Shown here piece by piece: positions 1 to 7,242 of a DNA stretch of 17,956 bases. The notes below the pieces were generated by a model. The model was not told the origin of the DNA. It saw only the letters and a program-made list of their open reading frames with translations, and did no database searches. How positions within the stretch are numbered: position 1 is the stretch's first letter; every line of letters starts with the position of its first letter. The DNA lies in NCBI GenBank assembly GCA_023443925.1, contig JAEZSL010000029.1:1-17956 (forward strand), written 5' to 3'. This DNA comes from Bacillota bacterium (GTDB taxonomy: Bacteria; Bacillota_A; Clostridia; Lachnospirales; Lachnospiraceae). Both the position numbers and the translations under genes were made by a program.

Positions 1-277
1 CATTCATTCCGTCAAAATATTCCCTGCCCCGTCTGGATAATACCACCTCTTCAAACTTATAAGGTCCTTGCGGTGTATCGCTGGATGCTCTGACGATTTC
101 ACAGTTAAACAGCCAATGTGCACCAAAGCCCATTTCTTTCGGCCAGCGGGAAGCGAACATGTGATACCGGTTATCTTCCCCTTTTATAACGGAACCACAC
201 CAGATCCAGTAATTATCCATAAAAAAGCCGCCATTTTTTGGTGCCGGCAATAATCTATTTGTAAAAGGATTATTCAT
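1..277 (-). CDS. N-terminal part of a probable glycoside hydrolase (five-bladed propeller type), cut by window edge
   Basis: Not closed in the window: the reading frame runs open from an ATG at 277 to base 1, giving the first 92 residues. The start is well supported, with GGAGGT about 8 bases upstream. The protein begins MNNPFTNRLLPAPKNGG and continues with an aromatic-rich stretch (DNYWIWCGSVIKGEDNRYHM) and then ASSDTPQGPYKFEEVVL. The 'what we show is W/Y-rich, then a small-molecule or sugar source, then GPY/F' pattern resembles the first blades of GH43- and GH117-like beta-propeller glycosidases, where such segments line the substrate pocket. The catalytic residues cannot be checked because most of the protein lies outside. 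The gene follows the histidine phosphatase on the same strand after 62 bases, so the two may be co-transcribed. Family placement is from memory of sequence style; the exact GH family is not established. Confidence 0.6.
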   Translation of the reverse strand, partial: MNNPFTNRLLPAPKNGGFFMDNYWIWCGSVIKGEDNRYHMFASRWPKEMGFGAHWLFNCEIVRASSDTPQGPYKFEEVVLSRRGREYFDGMN

Positions 278-339
278 AATAGTTGACCTCCAATAATGTT
301 AATAGTCATATCTCTAATATTTAGCTGCGCATATCTTAG

Positions 340-900
340 CTAAAAGAAGGAGTATTCGCAGTCCGGCTGCCCCTCTATGTACGTACATTCAATAATTTCA
401 CATGGCTGAATAGTCTCAGTATACGTTATCGTTCTTATAACCATCCCATGACATACCAGAATTACTTTATTGTAATGAGCATACTTATCGGTAACCCTTT
501 TGACTCTTTGTCTTAACGCCTGCAGAGATTCCCATCTTCTTAATTCTCCTTCCGGGTAGATACCTTTATGTGCATTAAAATCTTCAGTTAATTGTTTACA
601 TTCCGGAAGGTTATCGTATTGAAAAGTAATGTCCGGCATCCATTCGTGCAGATCCATTTCAACCTTTATACCAATTCCGGTTTCCATTGATATAATAGCT
701 GCGGTCTGCAAGGCTCTTGTATACGGGGAAGAGACTATTATATCTGCATCGGACAGCCGTTTGTCTTTCGCAGCTTCGTAAGCCTGAGTAATTCCGGTAT
801 CAGACAGCGGGGCCAGATCTTTGCCATGTCCGATATAGCCACGTTCATCGCATGGACTGTAATCCGGCTGTCCGTGCCTTATTAAATAATATGTTGCCAA
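340..900 (-). CDS. Histidine phosphatase family protein (phosphoglycerate mutase-like)
   Basis: A 186-residue cytoplasmic protein of the branch-1 histidine phosphatase superfamily, which removes phosphate from small molecules or proteins through a phosphohistidine intermediate. The N-terminal signature LIRHG is present, with nucleophile His9 and phosphate-binding Arg8. VSSPYTRALQTA supplies the second Arg (Arg62), and VILVCHG supplies the second catalytic His (His151). Glu86 in LHEW is a candidate general acid. The length is usual for the family. The start is TTG at 900: AGGAGG lies about 9 bases before it and no ATG is in frame nearby. True substrates of such proteins cannot be told from sequence, and a role as glycolytic phosphoglycerate mutase is unlikely because the long mutase insertions are lacking. 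It may share a transcript with the glycosidase gene downstream. Confidence 0.85.
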   Translation of the reverse strand: MATYYLIRHGQPDYSPCDERGYIGHGKDLAPLSDTGITQAYEAAKDKRLSDADIIVSSPYTRALQTAAIISMETGIGIKVEMDLHEWMPDITFQYDNLPECKQLTEDFNAHKGIYPEGELRRWESLQALRQRVKRVTDKYAHYNKVILVCHGMVIRTITYTETIQPCEIIECTYIEGQPDCEYSFF

Positions 901-1177
901 TATGGTATACCTCCTGTTAATCTGTAGTCAATCAGGTTTTACAGTATATATTTTAAGAAAATCACTTGTTTTATTTTTATTATATATTTTCTGTAATGAA
1001 ATGTACAGTCCATCATTATGCCGGTAATTTATTACGTACAGTAGTAGAAATGACCGAACACAGAAAAATGGTTATGAATTTCGGAAGCTATTGCAAGGGT
1101 TACCAGGTATTCCGCGGTGTTTCGCCTACGGTTACTTAGTTAGAATATTTGGTTAAAATTATTTTTTATTATATGGA
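901..1177. other. Intergenic region with a possible 47-codon ORF or gene remnant (996-1139, + strand)
   Basis: This stretch separates the minus-strand phosphatase from the plus-strand TetR gene. The first 100 bases are very AT-rich and probably carry the phosphatase promoter, although I see no convincing -35/-10 pair. From about 1005 to 1140 base composition rises towards coding-like values. An ATG at 996 opens a frame ending at TAG 1137-1139 (MKCTVHHYAGNLL..., ending GVSPTVT). It has no ribosome binding site and matches no family I know. It may be a decayed gene fragment or chance. Confidence 0.25.
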
Positions 1178-1206
1178 TTGACAAATCGAAATCCAAAGAC
1201 TATAAT
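1178..1206 (+). promoter_or_regulatory. Sigma-A promoter of the TetR-CPBP operon
   Basis: A perfect -35 box TTGACA (1178-1183) and a perfect -10 box TATAAT (1201-1206) are separated by exactly 17 bases. Transcription would start near 1213, just before the inverted repeats that probably bind the repressor. Confidence 0.9.
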
Positions 1207-1208
1207 AA

Positions 1209-1250
1209 GTAACGGATGATAGGTAACAAACGTTACATAACACGTGTTAT
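1209..1250. promoter_or_regulatory. Probable TetR operator: two adjacent inverted repeats plus an extra half-site
   Basis: Immediately after the -10 box are GTAAC (1209-1213), then GTAAC-4-GTTAC (1223-1236), then the perfect 14-bp palindrome ATAACACGTGTTAT (1237-1250). The two palindromes share the core TAAC/GTTA and abut, as expected for a site binding two TetR dimers. Lying over the start of transcription, occupied sites would block the promoter. Binding by the adjacent TetR protein is inferred from position. Confidence 0.7.
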
Positions 1251-1332
1251 ACAATATATATCATATAACATCTTATAACAAAATCAGTACCGGTCCATAT
1301 CTATATTAATATTTTATAAAGGAGTGACCCGA

Positions 1333-1917
1333 TTGCCGCCTAAAGTAAAAATTACTGAAAAAGAAATAATCGAAACCGCCTTACGTATAGTTCGGGAAAA
1401 GGGATTAGATAGCCTGAATGCCCGTGATCTGGCCAAGGAGCTGGGCTGCTCCGTGCATCCTATATTCCGCACCTTTCATTCTATGGAAGAATTGAAAGCT
1501 GAAATATATAAAACAGCGGAACAGATTTATAATCAAAGGATGATTCGTGCCATGGAAAAAGAGGAAGACAGTTTTCGGAATATCGGGTTAACCTATATTG
1601 ATTTTGCCAGACAGGAAAAAAACCTTTTTAAATTATTGTTCATGTCCGATGCATTTAGAGAGCAAAGCATCATGGAAATTGTCGGGAATACCGAAGGTGA
1701 TGATGAAGTAATTGCTATGCTGTGCCAGATGACGGGATTAAACCGGCAAAATGCAAGAGAACTATATGCCGGTAACTGGCTTACGGTTCATGGCATTGCA
1801 TCAATGTTTGCTACCAATAGCTGCCGGTTGGAGGATAAAGAGATACGCCGGCTCCTAGGAAATTGTTTTATGGGAATTATGATGAAACTAAAAAAAGAGG
1901 AGGAAGAAAATAAATGA
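1333..1917 (+). CDS. TetR/AcrR family transcriptional repressor
   Basis: A 194-residue DNA-binding regulator. I place the start at TTG 1333, because AAAGGAG (1318-1324) lies 8 bases before it and the resulting N-terminus, MPPKVKITEKEI, is typical of the family; a GTG at 1324 falls inside that ribosome binding site. The TetR helix-turn-helix covers about residues 8-52 (IVREKGLDSLNARDLAKELG, then the recognition helix up to FHSMEELKAEIY). The rest should be the helical ligand-binding and dimer domain, which has no diagnostic motif for an inducer. The gene overlaps the CPBP protease by ATGA (1914-1917), so the two are translationally coupled. Its own promoter carries strong palindromes, so autorepression relieved by a small molecule is the likely logic. 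The ligand is unknown. Confidence 0.93.
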   Translation: MPPKVKITEKEIIETALRIVREKGLDSLNARDLAKELGCSVHPIFRTFHSMEELKAEIYKTAEQIYNQRMIRAMEKEEDSFRNIGLTYIDFARQEKNLFKLLFMSDAFREQSIMEIVGNTEGDDEVIAMLCQMTGLNRQNARELYAGNWLTVHGIASMFATNSCRLEDKEIRRLLGNCFMGIMMKLKKEEEENK

Positions 1918-2657
1918 AACAATCTTTTGTACAAAAGCATCCATATGTGGCAGCAGTGTTAACCGGTGTGTTATGCGCCTTTATGACAGGACTGGGAATG
2001 GCGGTCTCTCAGATTGCGGGACTTGAGGGGGATGCAGTCTACGCAGGTGCAACGGTCTCACTTCTGATATCCGTTATTATCGGTTTCATAATAATGAAAA
2101 GAACCGGTTTTACCCTGGCAGGATTCGGTTTTACCGGAAATAAAAAAGACACCACGAACAAAGTAGGCTGGTATATTCCTCTCGTGGTCATAGAGTTACT
2201 TCCTGTTGTCTTTTACGGCTTTGATTCCTCAATTACCGGTGTGCAGCTGGTTATATTAGCCTGCTTTACAATCGCGGTTGGATTTAATGAAGAAATTTAT
2301 TTTAGGGGGCTTGTATTAAAGTTCCTGGAGCAAAAAGGAACAAAAAGAGCAATTATAGTGTCCTCCGTAATCTTTGGAGTCATTCATCTGATCAATGTAT
2401 TGAATGGCAAAAATACATTATATCTCATTTTACAAATGTTATTTGCCTTATTAGTAGGTTTTGTCCTGGCGGAAATCGTAACGATAACAAAAAGCCTTTG
2501 GGTTCCGATTATCTGGCATGCCTCACATGACTTTATTTCCGGTGTGACGGGAGATAGCCTGGATGTAAAAGCTTTGATTATTCTTGGAATCCAGGTAGCA
2601 ATCTTAATCGTTTATGGGGTGTATATGTGGAAAATAAGTAATACAGAAGAAGCCTGA
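1914..2657 (+). CDS. CPBP family intramembrane glutamic endopeptidase (CAAX protease / bacteriocin-processing type)
   Basis: A 247-residue polytopic membrane protein. The hallmark motifs of the CPBP (Abi, Rce1-like) family are all present: EExxxR as NEEIYFRG (Glu126, Glu127, Arg131), FxxxH as FGVIH (His158), and HxxxD as WHASHD (His202, Asp206). Six to seven hydrophobic segments can be seen between residues 10 and 240. Members cleave substrates inside the membrane; in Firmicutes they serve in peptide or pheromone maturation, bacteriocin immunity or other roles, and many have no known substrate. The start has a good AGGAGG 9 bases upstream inside the end of tetR, and the 4-base overlap couples it to that repressor. 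It is therefore probably induced by the ligand the TetR protein senses. No bacteriocin or precursor peptide gene is evident nearby. Confidence 0.9.
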   Translation: MKQSFVQKHPYVAAVLTGVLCAFMTGLGMAVSQIAGLEGDAVYAGATVSLLISVIIGFIIMKRTGFTLAGFGFTGNKKDTTNKVGWYIPLVVIELLPVVFYGFDSSITGVQLVILACFTIAVGFNEEIYFRGLVLKFLEQKGTKRAIIVSSVIFGVIHLINVLNGKNTLYLILQMLFALLVGFVLAEIVTITKSLWVPIIWHASHDFISGVTGDSLDVKALIILGIQVAILIVYGVYMWKISNTEEA

Positions 2658-2759
2658 AATATGTGATATAGCAGCATAAAGATTTCTTTTGAGCTCTTTT
2701 AACCGTGGAAATGGATAACAAGAAAGGTTATGGGTATATTCCCATAATGATTAAAAATG

Positions 2760-2795
2760 GGTCGCAGCCTTCACAGGATGCGGCCTGTTTTATTT
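2760..2795 (+). terminator. Intrinsic terminator of the TetR-CPBP operon
   Basis: GGTCGCAGCC (2760-2769) pairs with GGATGCGGCC (2776-2785), with one G-U pair and one mismatch, around a 6-base loop. It is followed by TGTTTTATTT. A second smaller hairpin, TTATGGG/CCCATAA (2728-2747), precedes it. Confidence 0.75.
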
Positions 2796-2814
2796 ATAAG
2801 GAGTTAATTACGAA

Positions 2815-2937
2815 AAAGACTTCTAAAAATACTTCTAAAAAGGCTTCTTAAAAGACTTCTTATAAGACCTTCTTAAAAGACTTCTTAAAAACTTCTAAAA
2901 AAACTTCTAAAAAACTTCTAAAAAGACTTTAAGAAGA
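2815..2937. repeat. Ten-unit tandem array, 12-bp period (ACTTCTAAAAAG-like)
   Basis: The core ACTTCT (or a one-base variant) begins at 2819, 2831, 2843, 2855, 2867, 2880, 2891, 2903, 2914 and 2926, so the spacing is 12 bases, with only plus or minus one at a few joints. Units are linked by A-rich tracts and some contain TTAAAAG. The array lies in the long gap between the CPBP terminator and the MATE gene. It has no spacers, so it is not CRISPR. Slippage or repeat expansion would explain it; any function is unknown. Confidence 0.9.
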
Positions 2938-3267
2938 TTTTATAACAGGACTGACATTAGCTTTTGTTATAAATAGAAGACAATACTTGAGGAAGATAGT
3001 CTATGTAGAGTCAGCGCATAAGGGCTGTCGGATATCATGCCAGACGCTCTCTTATTACTATTACATACATTTTAACAATCGAATCTACTTGGGAAATTTT
3101 TCAGAGTTATTATATTACAAAACACAACCGGATATCAAACCATTGCGGCATAATAGAATTATGTGAATTTTATTGAATTCTTAACGAATAAGCTATATCA
3201 TTGATTTAAAAGGAATTAGCGGAATACATATTCTTAATTTTACATGGGTTACGGAAAGGGACTAGTT
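2938..3267 (+). promoter_or_regulatory. Leader region of the MATE-DUF362 operon; weak promoter candidate at 3173-3201
   Basis: No gene is seen here. The best promoter candidate is TTGAAT (3173-3178), 17 bases, TATCAT (3196-3201), which is only a moderate match. A short less AT-rich island at 3010-3052 holds an imperfect hairpin (GAG..AGCG with CGCTCTC). The remaining bases show no clear operator. Confidence 0.3.
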
Positions 3268-4608
3268 ATGCCAAATGATTTGACGACGGGAAAGCCTATG
3301 AAACTAATAATCGGATTTACCATACCGATTCTCTTAGGCAATATAGTACAGCAGTTTTATTATGTAATCGACTCCATTATAGTGGGACAGTATCTGGGAG
3401 TAAATGCACTTGCGGCAGTTGGAGCAACCGGTTCACTTACCTTTCTGGTCATTGGCTGGATCATGGGGGTAACAGGAGGTTTTACCATATTAATAGCCCA
3501 GCGTTATGGTGCCGGGGATGAAAAAGGTATGAGGCATTATGTAGCTATGTCCGGCTATTTATGTTTTTTCATGACTGTTATTATGACGGTGGGTTTAGTA
3601 CTGGCCAATGGCTGGATTCTCAGAATTATGAATACTCCCAAAGAGATCTATGAGGATACCTACCGTTTCATAGAGGTTATATATTACGGCCTGGCAGCTA
3701 CCATTGCCTACAATTTACTGGCCTCAGTATTAAGAGCTTTAGGGGATAGTAAAACGCCTCTTTATTTTCTGGTACTGTCTTCGCTTTTAAATATTGTATT
3801 GGATATACTTTTTATTGCTGTTTTCTCCATGGGAGTGGAAGGAGCCGGTTATGCAACCGTAATTTCCCAGGCTTTTGCAGCCGTTTTATGCCTGGTTTAT
3901 ATGATAAAGAAATATCCGGTGCTAAGAATCAAAAAAGAGGATGCCCGTTATTCCGGAACCAGCATTAAAAAGTTAATCGGGATGGGGGCACCTATGGGAC
4001 TTCAGTTTTCCATAACTGCCATAGGAGCCATGACGGTACAGGTAGCCTTAAATGGTTTGGGGCCGGTTTACATCGCTGCCTATACTACCTGCGGTAAGAT
4101 TCAGAATATTATTACCCAGGCCTTTCCTTCCTTAGGAGCCAGTATGGCTACCTACACCGGACAAAACACCGGGGCCGGGAGAATAGACCGGGTCAGGGAA
4201 GGGGTAAAGGCGGGTATTCTTATCACCATGGTCTGCAGTGTGGTTTCCATGATTGCGGTACTGGTCTTTGGTGATTCCTTAGTCCGGCTGTTTATCACGG
4301 AGGACAACAGTATAGCAGTTGAGCAGTCAAAAATATACTTCTATGCAGTAGCCGGTTTTTATCCTGCTCTGGGACTGATATTTGTTTACCGGAATGCACT
4401 GCAGGGCTTGGGATATGGTCTGCTGCCCCTCCTTGGAGGAATATTTGAATTGATTGCCAGAGTTCTGGTTGTAATTGTACTATCAGGTCCCTTTGGTTAT
4501 GTAGGCATTTGTTTTGCAAATCCGGTGGCCTGGATATTTGCTCTGATACCGCTGATACCGGCTTACTATTACCGGATGAAACGGTTAAACAACAGCGGTA
4601 TTCTTTAA
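3268..4608 (+). CDS. MATE family multidrug efflux transporter
   Basis: An inner-membrane secondary transporter of the MATE superfamily (DinF/NorM-like clade common in Clostridia), using a sodium or proton gradient to expel cationic drugs or metabolites. The likely start is ATG 3268, with GGAAAGGGA about 7 bases upstream, giving 446 residues; an upstream in-frame ATG at 3244 has no ribosome binding site. The N-terminus, MPNDLTTGKPMKLI, is followed by helix 1 and the family segment GNIVQQFYYVIDSIIVGQYLG, where MATE proteins carry conserved residues. About twelve membrane segments fall in two similar halves. The second half starts near residue 235 with GAPMGLQFSITAIG, and GQNTGAGRIDRVREG matches the conserved loop. 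It is followed after 14 bases by the DUF362 gene, almost certainly on the same transcript. Substrates cannot be assigned from sequence. Confidence 0.95.
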   Translation: MPNDLTTGKPMKLIIGFTIPILLGNIVQQFYYVIDSIIVGQYLGVNALAAVGATGSLTFLVIGWIMGVTGGFTILIAQRYGAGDEKGMRHYVAMSGYLCFFMTVIMTVGLVLANGWILRIMNTPKEIYEDTYRFIEVIYYGLAATIAYNLLASVLRALGDSKTPLYFLVLSSLLNIVLDILFIAVFSMGVEGAGYATVISQAFAAVLCLVYMIKKYPVLRIKKEDARYSGTSIKKLIGMGAPMGLQFSITAIGAMTVQVALNGLGPVYIAAYTTCGKIQNIITQAFPSLGASMATYTGQNTGAGRIDRVREGVKAGILITMVCSVVSMIAVLVFGDSLVRLFITEDNSIAVEQSKIYFYAVAGFYPALGLIFVYRNALQGLGYGLLPLLGGIFELIARVLVVIVLSGPFGYVGICFANPVAWIFALIPLIPAYYYRMKRLNNSGIL

Positions 4609-4622
4609 TAAGGGAGGTACTT

Positions 4623-5699
4623 ATGACGGATATTTTTATTAATTACGGTGTTAACTTAAAGGAAATGACCTATGAGCTGATGGAAGCTGCTAAAATAGCA
4701 GATAAACTAAATACTGGTATGAAAGTCGGCATTAAACCTAATCTTGTAGTTTCCCGCCCGGCAGAGGAGGGGGCCACGACTCATCCGGAAATCGTAGAAG
4801 GCATCCTCTGTTATCTGCAGGCCAACGGTATACGAAAGATTACCATTTTGGAAGGTTCCTGGGTGGGAGACAGTACACAATCCGCTTTCAGAAACTGTGG
4901 TTATACGGCTCTGGCAGAGAAATACGGAGTGAATCTTCTGGATACCAAACGGGATAAGGTAGTTAAGGTAAAAGGGAAGGATCTTTTGTTTTCAGTCTGT
5001 GAAAGTGCTCTTAACCTAGACTACCTCATCAACGTTCCCGTACTTAAGGGACACTGCCAGACCGGTATGACCTGCTGTATGAAGAATCTAAAAGGCTGTA
5101 TTCCGGACAGCGAGAAAAGGCGTTTCCACACCATAGGCCTGGATAAACCCATTGCACTGCTAAATACGGTTTTACGTCCCGCATTGCATATTGTGGACTC
5201 CGTCTGTGGAGACTTATCCTTTGAAGAAGGAGGAAACCCGGTTACCGCCAACCGGATTATGCTGGGGTTTGATCCGGTGTTGCTGGATTCCTATGGTGCC
5301 GGGTTAATGGGATTTCAGCCGGATGAAATCGGTTATCTGCGTATTGCAAAAGAAAACGGGATCGGGAAATTTACGGACGCCGCAACAAAAATACTGGAAT
5401 TCAACGCTAAAAACCGGCCGAAGCGAAGTAACGCGCATGGCAGTACCGTTAAAAAGTTGAGCAAATATGCTATGGAGGACAGCGCCTGTTCGGCCTGTTA
5501 TGCTGCCCTTATGTATGCACTTGACAAAGCAGGAGGCATACAGGGAGAAACGATAAAAATTGGCCAGGGTTACCGGGATAAAGTCTTACCGGGCATCGGT
5601 GTGGGAAATTGTACTTCCGGCTGTGAGCGGTTTGTAAAAGGCTGTCCGCCCAAGGCCAGTGATATTGTATCCTTTATAAAAACAGAAAACAGGAGATAG
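4623..5699 (+). CDS. DUF362 domain-containing protein
   Basis: A 358-residue cytoplasmic protein. The start is ATG 4623 with AGGGAGG 6 bases upstream, only 14 bases after the MATE stop. The DUF362 domain covers nearly the whole chain: VGIKPNLV near residues 35-42, THPEIVEGIL, ILEGSWVGD, then NVPVLKGH and CCMKNLKGC near 137-159, the segment most typical of the family. The C-terminus carries a cysteine pair (Cys289, Cys292 in SACSAC) and a second group (Cys330, Cys334, Cys341 in GNCTSGCERFVKGCPP), suggesting a metal or iron-sulfur site, although no standard 2x[4Fe-4S] ferredoxin motif is present. The biochemical function of DUF362 proteins is not established. Its operon position suggests it works with the pump, perhaps on the exported compound, but this is inference. 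Confidence 0.9.
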   Translation: MTDIFINYGVNLKEMTYELMEAAKIADKLNTGMKVGIKPNLVVSRPAEEGATTHPEIVEGILCYLQANGIRKITILEGSWVGDSTQSAFRNCGYTALAEKYGVNLLDTKRDKVVKVKGKDLLFSVCESALNLDYLINVPVLKGHCQTGMTCCMKNLKGCIPDSEKRRFHTIGLDKPIALLNTVLRPALHIVDSVCGDLSFEEGGNPVTANRIMLGFDPVLLDSYGAGLMGFQPDEIGYLRIAKENGIGKFTDAATKILEFNAKNRPKRSNAHGSTVKKLSKYAMEDSACSACYAALMYALDKAGGIQGETIKIGQGYRDKVLPGIGVGNCTSGCERFVKGCPPKASDIVSFIKTENRR

Positions 5700-5823
5700 A
5701 TGAGAACCAAGAAGCACCACGGAGAAACGTCTCTTATGCCTTGCCGGGGTTGGCCGGGAGGAAAGAAATTCGATAAGACTATACCAAACTATAAAGTGTA
5801 TTGTGCAGCTATTATAAATAAAG

Positions 5824-5867
5824 TAAGCAAAGGCGTTGATAATAAAGTCAAAGCCTTTGCTTATTTT
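5824..5867. terminator. Bidirectional intrinsic terminator between convergent DUF362 and AraC genes
   Basis: TAAGCAAAGGC (5824-5834) is a perfect 11-bp inverted match to GCCTTTGCTTA (5853-5863), with an inner TTGA/TCAA stem, and is followed by TTTT on the plus strand. On the minus strand it is followed by CTTTATTT, so it can end both transcripts. Confidence 0.88.
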
Positions 5868-5945
5868 CAGAGCTATTTTAAAGGTATATACCTGACTATA
5901 ACGGTTTATATACTGTGAGTCATTATCTTGTTCTTTGTGAAAAAA

Positions 5946-6815
5946 TTAAAGCTTACAAACCGGTATCCATATTTCACTTTTATAATCCGGTCTGCTTGTA
6001 TCAGGGGTTTCACACCATAATAACTCAGGGCCGCCGGTCAATTCATATCCGGACGCCGGAAGCCATTCCGCATATATTCTCGCCCAGGTATCCTGAATGG
6101 CATCTGGGAAGCTGCCGGATGCTTTAAACACCGCCCAGGCGGAAGCCTCCACCTCCAGTGTATCATACTGATCCGGAACTGTCTTTGTAGTTGCAACTCC
6201 GATATACTGGTCCAGTTCGGAGCCCTCCAAAGTACGCTCATGAAAGTTTGCGGATATACTGAGCATGCCTTCTGGTTCCTCGTTACACAGGCTTTTTAAT
6301 TCGATAATAACCTGAGGGGTCAGTTTTTGCAATAATGAGTCCCTTCGCGGGTTAATACCCTTGAATAGCAAAGTAGTCCTCTCTTTAAAACCTGCAATAC
6401 AAAAGTTCCCTTTCTCAACAATTCGATAGTTCATTTCGATTCCTCCTTTTATTGTTAATTGGAAAGTCATAGGCGGCAGGACTTTAAGTTCAACCTTTTC
6501 TTTTTTTACCTGTGAAGGGCTTACTCCATGCATGGCCTGAAATGCCTTGCTAAATGCTTCCGGAGATTCATAACCGAGCTGTAAAGCCAGATCAATGATT
6601 TTGACCTGGCCGGACTGCAGCAGAATACCGGCCAAAGACAGACGTCTGCGGCGGATGTATTCGCCTAAAGGCATTCCTGACAGAAATGAAAACATCCTGC
6701 GAAAATGATATTCAGAACAGCCCGCTAATCGGGAAATTTGAGCCGGATCTATATCCTGCATCAAATTTCTTTCCAAATAAGCCATAACATCATTAAATTG
6801 AGCTAATTGATTCAT
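5946..6815 (-). CDS. AraC family regulator with C-terminal GyrI-like effector-binding domain
   Basis: A 289-residue regulator. The double helix-turn-helix of AraC/XylS proteins occupies about residues 8-105: ISRLAGCSEYHFRRMFSFLSG is the first unit and IIDLALQLGYESPEAFSKAF the second, ending with HGVSPSQ. After a linker, residues 125-289 form a GyrI-like (Rob/BmrR type) small-molecule-binding domain, recognisable by the late segment WLPASGYELTGGPELLW and the terminal EIWIPV strand. Proteins with this order bind toxic or hydrophobic ligands and activate export or detoxification genes. The start is ATG 6815 with GGAAGGAGG 9 bases upstream. It lies convergent with the MATE-DUF362 operon, sharing its terminator, and divergent from pgcA; its targets are unknown but the MATE pump is a reasonable guess. 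Confidence 0.92.
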   Translation of the reverse strand: MNQLAQFNDVMAYLERNLMQDIDPAQISRLAGCSEYHFRRMFSFLSGMPLGEYIRRRRLSLAGILLQSGQVKIIDLALQLGYESPEAFSKAFQAMHGVSPSQVKKEKVELKVLPPMTFQLTIKGGIEMNYRIVEKGNFCIAGFKERTTLLFKGINPRRDSLLQKLTPQVIIELKSLCNEEPEGMLSISANFHERTLEGSELDQYIGVATTKTVPDQYDTLEVEASAWAVFKASGSFPDAIQDTWARIYAEWLPASGYELTGGPELLWCETPDTSRPDYKSEIWIPVCKL

Positions 6816-6836
6816 TGCTCCATACCTCCTTCCGTA

Positions 6837-6873
6837 ATTATACTAACAAAATTCAGAATCAGATTCCTGTCAA
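6837..6873 (-). promoter_or_regulatory. Candidate AraC gene promoter region with over-long spacer and palindrome
   Basis: On the minus strand TTGACA (6873-6868) and TATAAT (6842-6837) are both perfect hexamers but are 25 bases apart, too far for a normal sigma-A promoter. The palindrome GAATC-A-GATTC (6856-6866) lies between them. Either the -10 works with a poor -35, or an activator is needed. Confidence 0.35.
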
Positions 6874-7132
6874 TTCCGTTGCGGATATTCACCGGTTTTA
6901 ATAATTAAAATATGTGATGGTTGTAATTATATTGTTTAGGATGAAACAGATCAATGATCTGATTTGAGGAAAAATAAAAATACATAAAACTTTTGCTTAT
7001 TTATATTATTGATACTGTGTATGGTATTTATAATACATTAAATAAAATAAAAAGAACAGAATTTTAATATGGATGGAAAACCGGAATCGGTATATATTAG
7101 GTATAACGAGGTTTTCATTCAGCATACAAAGA
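6874..7132. other. AT-rich intergenic region without recognised genes
   Basis: Between the AraC upstream palindrome and the pgcA promoter the sequence is AT-rich and shows no coding signature, repeat or clear hairpin. I see nothing I can assign. Confidence 0.5.
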
Positions 7133-7161
7133 TTGTTACGGCACAGTCCTTGTGGTAAAAT
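7133..7161 (+). promoter_or_regulatory. Promoter of pgcA with extended -10
   Basis: TTGTTA (7133-7138), a 17-base spacer, and TAAAAT (7156-7161) preceded by TGG, which forms an extended -10 element (TGn). Transcription would begin near 7168, leaving a leader of about 75 bases. Confidence 0.7.
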
Positions 7162-7193
7162 AAAGATAGAATAATTGGAAAAAAATAAAGAGA

Positions 7194-7242
7194 AAGGAGA
7201 TTGTAATTCGCAGCCGGGAAAAGGCGAATTATAACGAACAGC
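7194..7242 (+). promoter_or_regulatory. pgcA leader: distant ribosome binding site and hairpin before the start codon
   Basis: The only strong ribosome binding site, AAAGGAG (7193-7199), lies about 43 bases before the pgcA ATG. Between them AATTCGC (7205-7211) pairs perfectly with GCGAATT (7224-7230) around a 12-base loop. The bases just before the start (AACGAACAGC) show no purine-rich site. Folding the hairpin would shorten the gap to about 17 bases. Confidence 0.5.

Noticed and set aside
1324..1332. GTG at 1324 as the start of the TetR gene
   Set aside because: It lies within the AAAGGAG ribosome binding site; the TTG at 1333 has ideal spacing and gives the family's usual N-terminus.
2815..2937. 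CRISPR array
   Set aside because: Units are 12 bases, directly joined, without unique spacers, and there are no cas genes. The same reasoning excludes the arrays at 12594-12682 and 17213-17328.
4509..4622. Upstream extension of the DUF362 gene into the MATE gene
   Set aside because: The overlap would be 100 bases in another frame; ATG 4623 has a strong site and gives the usual start of the domain.
5700..5918. 72-residue open frame after the DUF362 gene
   Set aside because: It runs through the strong bidirectional terminator, lacks a ribosome binding site and resembles no protein.
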